A stretch of DNA of 64,000 nt from Leptospira ilyithenensis (GTDB taxonomy: Bacteria > Spirochaetota > Leptospiria > Leptospirales > Leptospiraceae): the NCBI RefSeq assembly GCF_004771005.1, contig NZ_RQHV01000001.1, positions 13,968 to 77,967 on the forward strand, read 5' to 3'. The position numbers were made by a program, and so were the translations under genes. Position 1 is the first letter of the stretch. The number at the start of each line of letters is the position of its first letter. Below are positions 9,833-18,474 of the stretch, in pieces. A model generated the notes under the pieces. The model was given only the letters and a program-made list of their open reading frames with translations, did not search any database and was not told the DNA's origin.

Positions 9833-10900
9833 TTGAAAATTTACTATTATGTTTCCGGGCATGGCTTCGGCCATATCAGCCGAACATCGGTTATCCTGTC
9901 TGAAATTTTAAAAAACCCCGGCCTCACTGAACTCCATCTGATTTCCGAACGAACCAGTTTTATTTCCGAAGCAAATCCAAAACTGATCAAAAGAAATAGT
10001 AAATTGGATGTAGGGGTATATCAAAAAGACTCTCTCTCCATGGATACCGAAAAAACAAAACAAGCGTTAATTGAATTTGAAAAATCAAAAAACCGATTAT
10101 TAAAAGAAGAATCCGACTATTGTAAAACAAAAGGGATAGATCTGATCATTACCGACGCATCTTCCTTACCACTGATCATAGCACTCGAAGTCGGTATTCC
10201 TTCCGTGTTTGTCGGAAATTTCACATGGGACTTTATCTATCGCAAGTTTGCAAACCAAGATTCTTATTTCACGAATATAAGCGATATTCTGCTTACTGAA
10301 TATAGTTTTGCAACGGAAGCATTGGTCTTGCCCTTTCATTGTCCCATGCCTCCTTTTTTGGAAAAAACGGAAGTAGGACTTGTGGGTAGAAAACCGACTC
10401 TTACCAAATCGGAAGCAAGAACCTCTTTTCAATTTACCGATTCATACAAATACGTCTTACTTTCGTTCGGAGCTTACGGATTGGAAGGATTTGATTTTCA
10501 TTGGGAAAATCTTCCGAGTGATATCAAGTTAGTTGCTTACGGCGTGCCCGGGCTAAAGACAGATAGAGTCATTGTTCCCGACTTTTGCAATTATCCCGAT
10601 CTGGTATCCGCCTGTGATTATGTTTTGACCAAACCGGGTTATGGAATTCTTTCCGAATGTTATTATGCCGATACTCCGATCCTTTATACGGACAGAGGAG
10701 ATTTTGCCGAATATCCCTACTTAGTCGAAAATTTGCAAAATTATTTTTTAAGTAGCTATATAAGCCACGAAGAAATTTCAAATTGCGAATTCGAAATTCA
10801 TTTTTCTCGAATTGACAGTGCGAAAGGAAAGGTCAAAGTATTAGAGGTTCCTAAAAACGGAGAAATTCAGATTACAAATCGAATCTTCGAATATACATAG
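9833..10900 (+). CDS. Glycosyltransferase-like protein (GT28/MGT fold)
   Basis: 355 residues, starting at TTG 9833 (no better start nearby). The N-terminal YVSGHGFGHISR motif is characteristic of GT-B enzymes related to MurG/UDP-glycosyltransferases and the N-terminal half of bacterial L-arabinokinase-like proteins. The C-terminal nucleotide-binding half shows LLSFGAYG and TKPGYGILSECYYADTPILY, the usual donor-binding signature. Cytoplasmic, possibly membrane-associated. Acceptor and donor cannot be predicted. It follows the SpoU gene after 3 bp and precedes the FapA-like gene by 5 bp. Confidence 0.8.
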   Translation: MKIYYYVSGHGFGHISRTSVILSEILKNPGLTELHLISERTSFISEANPKLIKRNSKLDVGVYQKDSLSMDTEKTKQALIEFEKSKNRLLKEESDYCKTKGIDLIITDASSLPLIIALEVGIPSVFVGNFTWDFIYRKFANQDSYFTNISDILLTEYSFATEALVLPFHCPMPPFLEKTEVGLVGRKPTLTKSEARTSFQFTDSYKYVLLSFGAYGLEGFDFHWENLPSDIKLVAYGVPGLKTDRVIVPDFCNYPDLVSACDYVLTKPGYGILSECYYADTPILYTDRGDFAEYPYLVENLQNYFLSSYISHEEISNCEFEIHFSRIDSAKGKVKVLEVPKNGEIQITNRIFEYT

Positions 10901-10905
10901 TCACA

Positions 10906-12576
10906 ATGGCATCTGCAGAATCATATCCTGAAAGAATACTCCAAGATTTAGAAGCAAACGAAAACGGTTTTTTTCAAATTGAAAACAGAAAAGGTCGCGC
11001 CTATCTTCATGTAACAAAACCAGGCGAAAAAGGCCAGAAAGTAGAGTTCAAAGATGTGCTTTCCCGAATCAAATTGTTCGGAGTGGAAAGTTATAACGAA
11101 GATACGATCAAAAAAGTAGTCCTTCATTCCGATGGGAAAGAGGTGGAAATCGGGACTTGGTCCAAAGGAACCCCCGAAGATTCTTATGCGGAAATTACTA
11201 TTTCCGACGATCATATGAGTGCCTCCCTCAATCTTTATCCTCCCAAACACGGAGGCAATCTTCTATCCGAATACGAGTTGAGAGAAAAAATCGCAAGCAT
11301 AGGAATCAGCCTGGGGATTTTGGATCCGATCGTTCAAAAAACGATCCGTAACCCCGAATTTTTAGTACCGGTAGTGGTTGCAAAAGGATATCCTCCAACT
11401 CCGGGAATCGACGGAGAAATCAAAATTTTCTTCCGCTCTGACAACAAACCGCAGTTAGAAGAAGATGAGCAAGGCCGTATCAATTATAAAAACATAGGAA
11501 TCATTCAATCGGTAAAACCGGATGATTTGATCGCTGAAAAAATCCCCCCAAAACCGGGACAATACGGAAAAACAGTCACTGGCACATTGATTCCCTTCCC
11601 TGAAGAAAAATCAGTAGAATGGGTTTTAGGTCCCAATGTGGATCTAAGAGGAGAAAAACTTTATTCTAAAATAGCAGGACGCCCGGTTCTGGATAGAAAC
11701 GGAGGGATACGGGTAGACCAAGTGATCCAACTTGAAGCCGTAGATTATTCAACAGGCAATATTGATTTTCCGGGAACAATCATCGTAGAAGAAAAAATCG
11801 GAGACGGTTTTTCACTTACAACGAATGGAAGTATCATTATCAAAAGTTCCGTAGGCAAAGCTTTCCTTCGGGCCAAAGGAGACATTGTTCTCTCTGGCGG
11901 CTTTATGGGTCGGGGAGAAGGTTATATCGAATCGGAAGGAAACATATACGCTAAGTTTATCGAACAAGGGAAATTATCGGCAGGCGGATCCATCTTTGTG
12001 GAAGAAGCGGTCATGCACTCGGAAATTTCGGCAAAAGACATTATACGAGTATTAGGTGGTCGGGGAGAAATCATAGGTGGCACGACCATAGCAGCAAATT
12101 CCATTGAGTGCGCCAAACTGGGAGCTGTTGTGGAAACCAAAACGAAAGTAGCGGTAGGAATTCCTCCCGAACTTTTAGAAGAACTTGATCGGATGAAAAT
12201 AGAAATCTCGGAAAAAGAGAGCACCTTGAAAAAAGTGCAGACTACCCAAACCAAACTACAAGAACAAACAGCGAAAAGAGATCTGAAACAAGACGAAAAA
12301 GAAATGTTATCCAAATTGAAAGAAGCAAATGAAAAGTACAGCGTCCTTTTGGAATCTCTTAAGAAACAATTTGATACCGCTCTCGGATCTTACGAACCGA
12401 ACAAAGAAGCATTTGTTTATGTGGAAAGGGAAGTTTTTCCGGGTGTGGAAGTCAATTTTGGGTCAGGAAAAATATACAGATCAGCCTTAAATTCACTTGT
12501 AGGAAAAACAACCATACTAATAGGAGTCGACGGAAATATCCAAACAGAGAGAAATCTTCCGCCAAATGCGCGCTAG
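10906..12576 (+). CDS. FapA/DUF342 family protein
   Basis: 556 residues. Residues about 95-190 and 190-430 contain the DUF342 (FapA) pattern: ATPGIDGEI-like stretch (YPPTPGIDGEIK), then a glycine-rich right-handed beta-helix with repeats such as GDIVLSGGFMGRGEGYIES and GGSIFVEEAVMHSEI. A coiled coil of about 70 residues (430-500; ELDRMKIEISEKESTLKKVQ) follows. In other bacteria FapA-type proteins affect polar flagellar number; in spirochaetes the role is not established. Convergent with the lipoprotein gene 13 bp downstream. Confidence 0.87.
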   Translation: MASAESYPERILQDLEANENGFFQIENRKGRAYLHVTKPGEKGQKVEFKDVLSRIKLFGVESYNEDTIKKVVLHSDGKEVEIGTWSKGTPEDSYAEITISDDHMSASLNLYPPKHGGNLLSEYELREKIASIGISLGILDPIVQKTIRNPEFLVPVVVAKGYPPTPGIDGEIKIFFRSDNKPQLEEDEQGRINYKNIGIIQSVKPDDLIAEKIPPKPGQYGKTVTGTLIPFPEEKSVEWVLGPNVDLRGEKLYSKIAGRPVLDRNGGIRVDQVIQLEAVDYSTGNIDFPGTIIVEEKIGDGFSLTTNGSIIIKSSVGKAFLRAKGDIVLSGGFMGRGEGYIESEGNIYAKFIEQGKLSAGGSIFVEEAVMHSEISAKDIIRVLGGRGEIIGGTTIAANSIECAKLGAVVETKTKVAVGIPPELLEELDRMKIEISEKESTLKKVQTTQTKLQEQTAKRDLKQDEKEMLSKLKEANEKYSVLLESLKKQFDTALGSYEPNKEAFVYVEREVFPGVEVNFGSGKIYRSALNSLVGKTTILIGVDGNIQTERNLPPNAR

Positions 12577-12589
12577 ATGTTGAATTTAA

Positions 12590-13357
12590 TCAATCGGGTA
12601 AAACAGCATCATCTTCGTCACGGTTGATTTTTTTTTCAGGAATAAGATCGGAATCTACCGATGTGATTACTTCTTTTGCAGATTTAACCTTTCTTTTTTC
12701 AAACTTGAGTTTGCTTAAGTCTTTCTTGCTAAATACCAACCAACGTCTATTTCTGAAACCATCCACTTCTTTAAAAGCAAACCCTGTATGAGGAAGGATA
12801 AAATTGGTTTCAGGAGTATGATCAAAGGAAATATCAGGAATTTTTGACCAATCATAATAATTTCCCTGCTCATCGAATGCAATCTCCGATTGAATTTCTC
12901 CAACCAGGATCTCTATCGTATTTTCAGTAGCCCAAATATAAAAACCAGTCCGAACATAATGCGATACTACGGACTTTACAGGATTGTATTTGGAAACAAT
13001 CAGTAACATTTGATCCGGTTTTACTTTGCGAAGTCCGTCCATAAGGTCTGCGGAAAAATCCTTAATCTCAGCCTCTTCGAAAACATAGAGCAATAAATTC
13101 CCATAGGAACTTTCTTGTTTGTAACGAATGTTTCCCAATATATCTAAAATTTTATCTTCCGAAATTTCAATCGGATGAGCGAAACTTTGTTCCAGAGCTT
13201 TTTCCGATTTGAGTTTTATATTTTCACGTTTTACGGAATAAATCGCAAATTCATTATTACGAAACAATAAGTTTCTAGACTGAACACCTGTTGCACAGGA
13301 ATTGATTTCAAAAATTAAAAAAAGAATTAAAACTGAGAAACTAAACTTAGATTTCAT
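12590..13357 (-). CDS. Putative lipoprotein of unknown function
   Basis: 255 residues from ATG 13357. The N-terminus is a lipoprotein signal (MKSKFSFSVLILFLIFEINS then Cys21), with a relaxed spirochaetal lipobox INSC. The mature part is mixed alpha/beta, with a C-terminal charged tail ending DEDDAVLPD. No known domain recognised. An earlier in-frame ATG at 13408 would lie inside the upstream STAS gene and lacks a signal sequence, so I prefer 13357. The start codon lies 1 bp from the stop of the STAS gene, so the two are likely cotranscribed. Confidence 0.75.
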   Translation of the reverse strand: MKSKFSFSVLILFLIFEINSCATGVQSRNLLFRNNEFAIYSVKRENIKLKSEKALEQSFAHPIEISEDKILDILGNIRYKQESSYGNLLLYVFEEAEIKDFSADLMDGLRKVKPDQMLLIVSKYNPVKSVVSHYVRTGFYIWATENTIEILVGEIQSEIAFDEQGNYYDWSKIPDISFDHTPETNFILPHTGFAFKEVDGFRNRRWLVFSKKDLSKLKFEKRKVKSAKEVITSVDSDLIPEKKINRDEDDAVLPD

Positions 13358-13358
13358 T

Positions 13359-13718
13359 TTATGGCTCCAAAGCCTTTGTGAATTCAGGAAATTTTGATAA
13401 GTATTCATCTACCGTCAAAATGGATAAGATATGATTGAGTCCGGAGAGACGAAATACGGAATTTAAATTTTTATTGAGATTGGTTACGTAGATCTCTATG
13501 CCTCGGTTGTGTAATGCGGAAGAAGCTTTGATCACTGCGCCGATTCCGGAAGAATCCAAAAACTTGACATTGGAAAAATCCAGAGTCAATTTAGCAAACT
13601 TCATACCATCCATGGATTTTTCAAATTCCTGGTAAAATTCCCTGGAATTTTCCATAAGAACATCCTTTTGAATTGAAAAGAGAAGATGATTTTCTTGAAA
13701 GTAGGATTGGATGAGCAT
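13359..13718 (-). CDS. STAS-domain anti-sigma factor antagonist
   Basis: 119 residues, a stand-alone STAS domain. The phosphorylation motif LDSSGIG is at residues 55-60 (Ser56/Ser57), following the TLDFSNVKF beta strand. The family is phosphorylated by a HATPase_c anti-sigma kinase and dephosphorylated by SpoIIE-type PP2C phosphatases, controlling release of a sigma factor or other target. No kinase gene is adjacent. A downstream lipoprotein gene follows after 1 bp. The SpoIIE-type phosphatase at 6185-8152 is a possible, unproven partner. Confidence 0.9.
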   Translation of the reverse strand: MLIQSYFQENHLLFSIQKDVLMENSREFYQEFEKSMDGMKFAKLTLDFSNVKFLDSSGIGAVIKASSALHNRGIEIYVTNLNKNLNSVFRLSGLNHILSILTVDEYLSKFPEFTKALEP

Positions 13719-13786
13719 GAAATTGATACGATTATTACTGTTATCAATACCTTAAAGAGGAAGAGTTTTATGTCAAGACTTTCGGC

Positions 13787-13972
13787 TCACAAAGGAGCAA
13801 GGTCGGAAAGAGCCATTTCTAAATCGTGAGGGTAACCTTCTTTGTCATTGTAGATCACTAAGGCTTTGTCGGAATTCAGTTCTTTGATCTCAACTGTCGC
13901 GCCGGTGAAAATAAAAATTCCTTGGAAGAGAAAGGTTTTTTTTGTGAGTTTTACCCTGTCTCCAACCTTCAT
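13787..13972 (-). CDS. Small basic protein, SH3-like beta barrel (uncharacterised)
   Basis: 61 residues starting KVGDRVKLTKKTFLF, a pattern of short beta strands with a GDRV motif typical of small SH3-like or KOW-like folds. Its ATG overlaps the TGA of the upstream NifU-like/pentapeptide gene by 4 bp (ATGA), which strongly suggests translational coupling and hence a real gene. No function can be assigned; a partner role for the fusion protein upstream is possible. Confidence 0.65.
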   Translation of the reverse strand: MKVGDRVKLTKKTFLFQGIFIFTGATVEIKELNSDKALVIYNDKEGYPHDLEMALSDLAPL

Positions 13973-14769
13973 CCGGCAGCACTCTCTTCTTGGTTCAGAT
14001 AAAGGTCTTTACCGCCCTTTTTCATCACATCAAAGATATGCATTTGTTTTTGATCCACACGAGTTCCAATATCATAGATTGCATCCGTAAAATCGGCACC
14101 TTCCAGATTGGCACCGGCAAGTTTTGCAAAACGAAGATCGGCACCCCGAAAATTAGCATTCATTAAATTGGCACCATTGAAAAAGGAAGCTTTCAGATTG
14201 GCACCGGAAAAATTGGCACCTACGAAACTGGAATTTTGAAGGAATGCATTGTGAAGGTCGGCATTGGAAAAATCAACACCGTTGAAGTTTTCCTTTTCTA
14301 ACATAACACTGGATAAGCTGGCTTCTCTTAGATGACCTTGGGTTTGCAGAAGATCCATAGCTTTCGCTTTGGTGACTCTTTTTTCAGGAGGAACTCCCCC
14401 GCCCTTTTCCCAATCCTCCACAGCTTTTTTCAAAGCGGCAACAGCAGACTCCGGATAATTTTTTCTTCTTTCGGGAAACTCAAACAAAGTCTCCAGTGTA
14501 TCGGGTGTTAAAGTACGAAGATCTTCTATCTTTTTGCCTTTGGCATACTCTGTTGCCATAGCAAGCGCTACAATTCCAAATCCACAGCCAGTGGTTGTGT
14601 AACTTGCGTCTTCAATGATGGATTCGGGAGAAACTTTGAGATAAATGCGGTAACCGTCTCCGCAACCTGTATTTCGGTAATAGGAGACTACATTCGCGTC
14701 TTCCATCTCACGGTAATTCAACCTCTGGTCGTTGATTTCCTTATATCTTGCAAAGTCCATCACAGCCAT
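13969..14769 (-). CDS. NifU/IscU-like N-terminal domain fused to pentapeptide repeats
   Basis: 266 residues from the second in-frame ATG. An ATG 6 nt earlier (14775) is possible, but GGGGG then lies only 3 nt away, against 8 nt for 14769. Residues 1-125 resemble the Fe-S scaffold IscU/NifU-N: Cys36 in NTGCGD, Cys62 in TTTGCGFG, then KKIEDLRTLT. The third scaffold cysteine (HCS in IscU) is absent; the region reads KNYPESAVAAL. Residues about 150-240 form at least eight pentapeptide repeats of the A(D/N)Lxx type (FSGANLKASF, FRGADLRFAK), a right-handed quadrilateral helix. The protein has only these two cysteines, so classical cluster assembly is doubtful. Role unknown. Confidence 0.85.
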   Translation of the reverse strand: MAVMDFARYKEINDQRLNYREMEDANVVSYYRNTGCGDGYRIYLKVSPESIIEDASYTTTGCGFGIVALAMATEYAKGKKIEDLRTLTPDTLETLFEFPERRKNYPESAVAALKKAVEDWEKGGGVPPEKRVTKAKAMDLLQTQGHLREASLSSVMLEKENFNGVDFSNADLHNAFLQNSSFVGANFSGANLKASFFNGANLMNANFRGADLRFAKLAGANLEGADFTDAIYDIGTRVDQKQMHIFDVMKKGGKDLYLNQEESAAG

Positions 14770-14822
14770 TGGCATATCCCCCTAGAGATGATCTGAAATT
14801 TAGACAGGTCGAAAGACCTATC

Positions 14823-15023
14823 TTACTTCATTTTATATTTTTTCTTAAATTTGTCTACCCGACCTGCAGTATCTAAAACTTTAGATTTTCCTGTAAAGAA
14901 CGGGTGGCAGTTGGAGCAAATCTCCACACTGATATCGCCAGCAGACGACCGTGTTTCGATCACATTGCCACAAGCACATTTGATTTTTGCAGAAACGTAT
15001 TTTGGGTGGATGTCAGTCTTCAT
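14823..15023 (-). CDS. rpmE: 50S ribosomal protein L31
   Basis: 66 residues, typical length. N-terminus MKTDIHPKY is diagnostic. Zinc-ribbon cysteines are present (C16, C18, C36, C39 in KCACGN and CSNCHPFF), so this is the zinc-containing C+ form. It lies 14 bp downstream of rho in the same orientation, the rho-rpmE order seen in many bacteria. Confidence 0.97.
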   Translation of the reverse strand: MKTDIHPKYVSAKIKCACGNVIETRSSAGDISVEICSNCHPFFTGKSKVLDTAGRVDKFKKKYKMK

Positions 15024-15037
15024 ATTGGCGCCTTTCG

Positions 15038-16444
15038 TTAATTAGTGTTCATACTTGCCAAAAACTGGTCATTCGTTTTGGCAGATCGCATTTTTTCGAT
15101 CAATAGTTCCATACTTTCCGTGATGCTCATGGGAGAAAGTACTTTTCGGAGGATAAAAACACGGGTAAGAACATCTGCCGGAAGAAGCAGTTCTTCCTTT
15201 CTGGTTCCGGAACGATTGATGTCAATGGCAGGAAAAATCCGTTTGTCTGCGAGTTTTCGGTCCAGATGGATTTCCATATTTCCCGTTCCTTTGAACTCCT
15301 CGAAAATCACCTCGTCCATTCGGGAACCGGTATCAATGAGCGCAGTTGCGATGATGGTAAGAGATCCACCCTCTTCGATATTTCTAGCCGCACCGAAAAA
15401 ACGTTTCGGTTTATGAAGTGCATTTGAGTCAACACCACCGGAAAGAATCTTTCCCGATGTGGGAACGACTTGGTTGTAAGCGCGGGCAAGTCTTGTGATC
15501 GAGTCGAGAAGGATCACAACATCCCTTCCGTGTTCCACAAGCCGTTTTGCCTTTTCAATAACCATCTCGGCCACTTGGACGTGTCTTTGTGCCGGCTCGT
15601 CAAAAGTAGAGCTGACCACCTCGCCTTTTACATGGCGGGCCATATCGGTTACTTCTTCCGGGCGTTCGTCAATAAGGAGGACGATTAGAAAAATTTCAGG
15701 GTGGTTTCGGGTAATCGCATTGGCAATCGACTGCATCAGAACCGTCTTACCGGTTCTAGGTGGTGCTACGATCAGCGCTCTTTGCCCTTTTCCAATAGGA
15801 CACATCAAATCCATGACTCTAGTGTCCAAATGGCTCGGGTCGAATTCCATATTGATTTTTTCGTTCGGATAAAGAGGAGTGAGGTTATCAAAAAGATTTC
15901 TTTTTTGAGCCACGTCAACCGGATAACCGTTGATAGACTCCACACGAAGCATGGCAAAAAATCTTTCCGCTTCTTTAGGAGGACGAATGAGTCCCTCTAC
16001 CGTATCTCCCGTCCGAAGGCCGAAAAGTTTGATCTGAGAAGGAGAAACATAAATATCATCCGGACCTGGCACATAATTATAGTCAGGTGAACGAAGGAAA
16101 CCGTATCCGTCGGGGAGTTTTTCCATTACCCCGGCAGCATGCACTTGTCCGTCTTTTTCCGTTTGCGCTTGGAGAAGTGCAAACATCAGGTTTTGTTTTT
16201 TCAAACCATGTGTATTTTCAACACCGAGACCTTTGGCAAGATCTGCCAGCTCGTTGATATTTTTTTTCTTAAGTTCGACTAAGTCGAGTGCGGGAGGAAT
16301 CGGTCCTTCGTATTGGCGGCGTTTTTTCTTGAATTGTTTAGGAGGTTCGTTACCGGACTCGTCTTGGTCCATGATGCCGTTGGAAAATTCAGGTTGTTCT
16401 TCAGGGGTGGAATATTGTAGTTCGTCTTGTTTGCGTGATGCCAT
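15038..16444 (-). CDS. rho: Transcription termination factor Rho
   Basis: 468 residues. The N-terminal part (1-60) is a polar, basic/acidic extension ([15 protein letters not shown]), followed by the Rho N-terminal helical domain ([19 protein letters not shown]), the RNA-binding cold-shock-like domain ([20 protein letters not shown]), and the RecA-type ATPase with Walker [13 protein letters not shown] and the hexamer signature [11 protein letters not shown]. It is an RNA-dependent helicase that ends transcription at unstructured C-rich RNA. The presence of Rho fits the scarcity of obvious intrinsic terminators in the window. rpmE follows 14 bp downstream. Confidence 0.98.
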   Translation of the reverse strand: MASRKQDELQYSTPEEQPEFSNGIMDQDESGNEPPKQFKKKRRQYEGPIPPALDLVELKKKNINELADLAKGLGVENTHGLKKQNLMFALLQAQTEKDGQVHAAGVMEKLPDGYGFLRSPDYNYVPGPDDIYVSPSQIKLFGLRTGDTVEGLIRPPKEAERFFAMLRVESINGYPVDVAQKRNLFDNLTPLYPNEKINMEFDPSHLDTRVMDLMCPIGKGQRALIVAPPRTGKTVLMQSIANAITRNHPEIFLIVLLIDERPEEVTDMARHVKGEVVSSTFDEPAQRHVQVAEMVIEKAKRLVEHGRDVVILLDSITRLARAYNQVVPTSGKILSGGVDSNALHKPKRFFGAARNIEEGGSLTIIATALIDTGSRMDEVIFEEFKGTGNMEIHLDRKLADKRIFPAIDINRSGTRKEELLLPADVLTRVFILRKVLSPMSITESMELLIEKMRSAKTNDQFLASMNTN

Positions 16445-16592
16445 AGAAAATTTTACATAACTGTAGATTTTTTAGAATTTTGATTAAGGGAATACCATTG
16501 TGCAAAGAAGGAATGCTAGTGAAACAAACAGCGAAGTTGAAGTAAATGTTTTACTATATGGTAAGGAAAACTTCGGTCTTTAAAGGAATACG

Positions 16593-17900
16593 TCAACGCC
16601 TTTTTTTTGTCTTTTTAATAAGTTTCGATTTCTTAGGAGAAGTTTTTGGTTTTTTGCCCGAAATGGGAGGAGAAACCTTGGCTTTTTTACTCGGTTTTCC
16701 TTTCGGTTTTTGAATTTTTTTCGAGCTACTTTCCTTTTTAGTTCCCGTTTTTGCTTTGTCTTTCACTGGAACGGGGCTCACCTCCGCACGTTTTCTGGGA
16801 ATCGGTTTCTTTTTTTCCGAATCCGTTTCTTTGAATCTTTCCTGTATCTTAAGGTATTTGATTCTGTTTTGCAAAGTCGTACGGGGAAGACCTAGATCCG
16901 AAGCCGCATGAGAAATATTGTTTCTGTTTTTCTTAAGAGTCTCATGAATATAAACCGACTCAATTTCTTCTAAAATCCGTTCCAAAGGATATTTGGAAGA
17001 GAACGCCTCTTCCAAACTTGGAAAGATATTTCCGGAAGAGGAAACGGATTCCAACCGGGAGGAGAGATGTGAAAACTGATAAAGAAATCCTACGATCTTT
17101 TTTTCCTTTCTAAGAGTTACGATTCTAACAAGAGAATCTAACTCCCGTACGATGGTCTGCAATTGATACACGGAATGATCTTTGGATTCGATCTCCAAAT
17201 CGTTTTCTTTCAAATATTTTGCAAACAAATCCCGGTTCAGATCTCTTAAAAATCTTTCGGCTACCTGAACAGAGTCTTTGAAAAAAGGAATCGGAAGTAC
17301 ATTTTTTTCAAACGCTTCATTATAAAATACGCTATTGCCGGCAACATCCGTGGAAAGAAGTCCGTCCGGAAAATTGGATAAAATCAACTCCATATACCAA
17401 TGGATGGAATCCTGGGAGTCTCTTTTTTTTTCTTGTTTGGCAGCTATTTCCTCAAGACGGGGATCTCTTTTGTCTGAAGAATCCAATTTGGAAAATTCGG
17501 CAAGGAATCTGGGTTTGTCCCAAAACTCTTTTCTGTTTCCTTCATGATCGAGAACCGGAATCCGATTCGAATCCCGAAAAAAGTTCAAGATATTCTCATT
17601 CAAATCCTTTTCCAGGATTTCAGTAGGAATGAATTCATAATCTTCCCGGCCTTGGCCTAGATCAGCTAACTCTTGCAATACGCGTTCTTTTGCAATCAGT
17701 CCGAGCAAAATCCCTTCGGCATTTACTACAGGTAAATGACTCGCCTTGGTCAAAAGAAAATGTTTATAGATCGACTCTATCTTCACTTTCGGGTCATCCT
17801 GTGCGAATTCCCCGGGGTGAAAATCTAAATTTTTAGTTTTCTCGAATGGATTGTCGTTTTGTTTTGTGGTTGTACTGCCAAACAGGTTCCGCCCAAACAT
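16593..17900 (-). CDS. CBS-PAS-Fis regulator with Lys-rich C-terminal tail
   Basis: 435 residues from ATG 17900; an ATG at 17939 would lengthen the overlap with the upstream gene, and neither start has a clear ribosome-binding site. Order: CBS-like domain (about 30-130; HLPVVNAEGILLGLIAK), PAS-like sensor (about 165-285; LSNFPDGLLSTDVAGNSVFY), Fis-type helix-turn-helix (about 315-360; AASDLGLPRTTLQNRIKYL), and a tail of about 70 residues dominated by Lys, Pro and Ser (KPKGKPSKKAKVSP). The Fis helix-turn-helix resembles that of NtrC activators, but the sigma54-contacting AAA+ domain is missing. It probably binds DNA and senses a nucleotide or small ligand. Target genes unknown. Confidence 0.78.
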   Translation of the reverse strand: MFGRNLFGSTTTKQNDNPFEKTKNLDFHPGEFAQDDPKVKIESIYKHFLLTKASHLPVVNAEGILLGLIAKERVLQELADLGQGREDYEFIPTEILEKDLNENILNFFRDSNRIPVLDHEGNRKEFWDKPRFLAEFSKLDSSDKRDPRLEEIAAKQEKKRDSQDSIHWYMELILSNFPDGLLSTDVAGNSVFYNEAFEKNVLPIPFFKDSVQVAERFLRDLNRDLFAKYLKENDLEIESKDHSVYQLQTIVRELDSLVRIVTLRKEKKIVGFLYQFSHLSSRLESVSSSGNIFPSLEEAFSSKYPLERILEEIESVYIHETLKKNRNNISHAASDLGLPRTTLQNRIKYLKIQERFKETDSEKKKPIPRKRAEVSPVPVKDKAKTGTKKESSSKKIQKPKGKPSKKAKVSPPISGKKPKTSPKKSKLIKKTKKRR

Positions 17901-18471
17901 TAGCAGCAGTTTGGTAACCTTCGGGAATTTCCTTTCCATGAGATAAAAAGGAAAGCAGCGAATACATTATGGAACGTTTGTAAGTATGCAAGGACATGTG
18001 GTAGTTGCCAGAGATATAGAACTCTTTCGCATGATCCTTTTCGCTCTTTGCCATGATTAAGTATCTTTGGATTTTCTCTCTGGTATCCCATTCCATTTTT
18101 TTGCCGGAAGCTTTTTCTTCCGATTCTACCAAGAGAAAGCTGCCCTGTGCCTTTTCATAAATATCTTGGGATTTTTCTTCCAAATCAATGCAAAGTTTTC
18201 TGGAAGCAAAAGCAAGCTCGCCTTCCGCAATGGAGAGAGTTTTTTCCATTCGGATTTTTTCACCTATCCGGTATGCATCTTCCACTTCCGAACGAACTGT
18301 ACTGAGAGTATTTCTTTCCGACTCTTCCGGCAGAGATAGAGTTTCTTTGACATCAAAAACAAGTCCGATCTTTTGATCGAATTGTTTCTTTCTCTCTCTG
18401 GAAGAAAGAGTGGTCTTTCCTAAAAGAGAGAGAGAAAGAATGAAGGCCAGAGCAAGGGTTACAGTACGCAT
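17833..18471 (-). CDS. Exported helical protein of unknown function
   Basis: 212 residues with a signal peptide (MRTVTLALAFILSLSLLGK, about 1-20). The mature protein is almost entirely helical and charged (EVEDAYRIGEKIRMEKTLSI, SEKDHAKEFYISGNYHMSLH). The ending (HMSLHTYKRSIMYSLLSFL) resembles the pattern in the upstream 328-residue protein (LTLYKEGILTLRRAKRFAIL), so the two may be distant paralogues. The start lies 3 bp after the upstream stop; its 3' end overlaps the CBS-PAS-Fis gene by 68 bp. Probably periplasmic. No domain name can be given. Confidence 0.75.
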   Translation of the reverse strand: MRTVTLALAFILSLSLLGKTTLSSRERKKQFDQKIGLVFDVKETLSLPEESERNTLSTVRSEVEDAYRIGEKIRMEKTLSIAEGELAFASRKLCIDLEEKSQDIYEKAQGSFLLVESEEKASGKKMEWDTREKIQRYLIMAKSEKDHAKEFYISGNYHMSLHTYKRSIMYSLLSFLSHGKEIPEGYQTAANVWAEPVWQYNHKTKRQSIREN

Positions 18472-18474
18472 GAC

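Noticed and set aside
15495..15872. Plus-strand frames opposite rho
   Set aside because: Antisense shadow of highly conserved rho codons; Ser/Arg-rich without family pattern.
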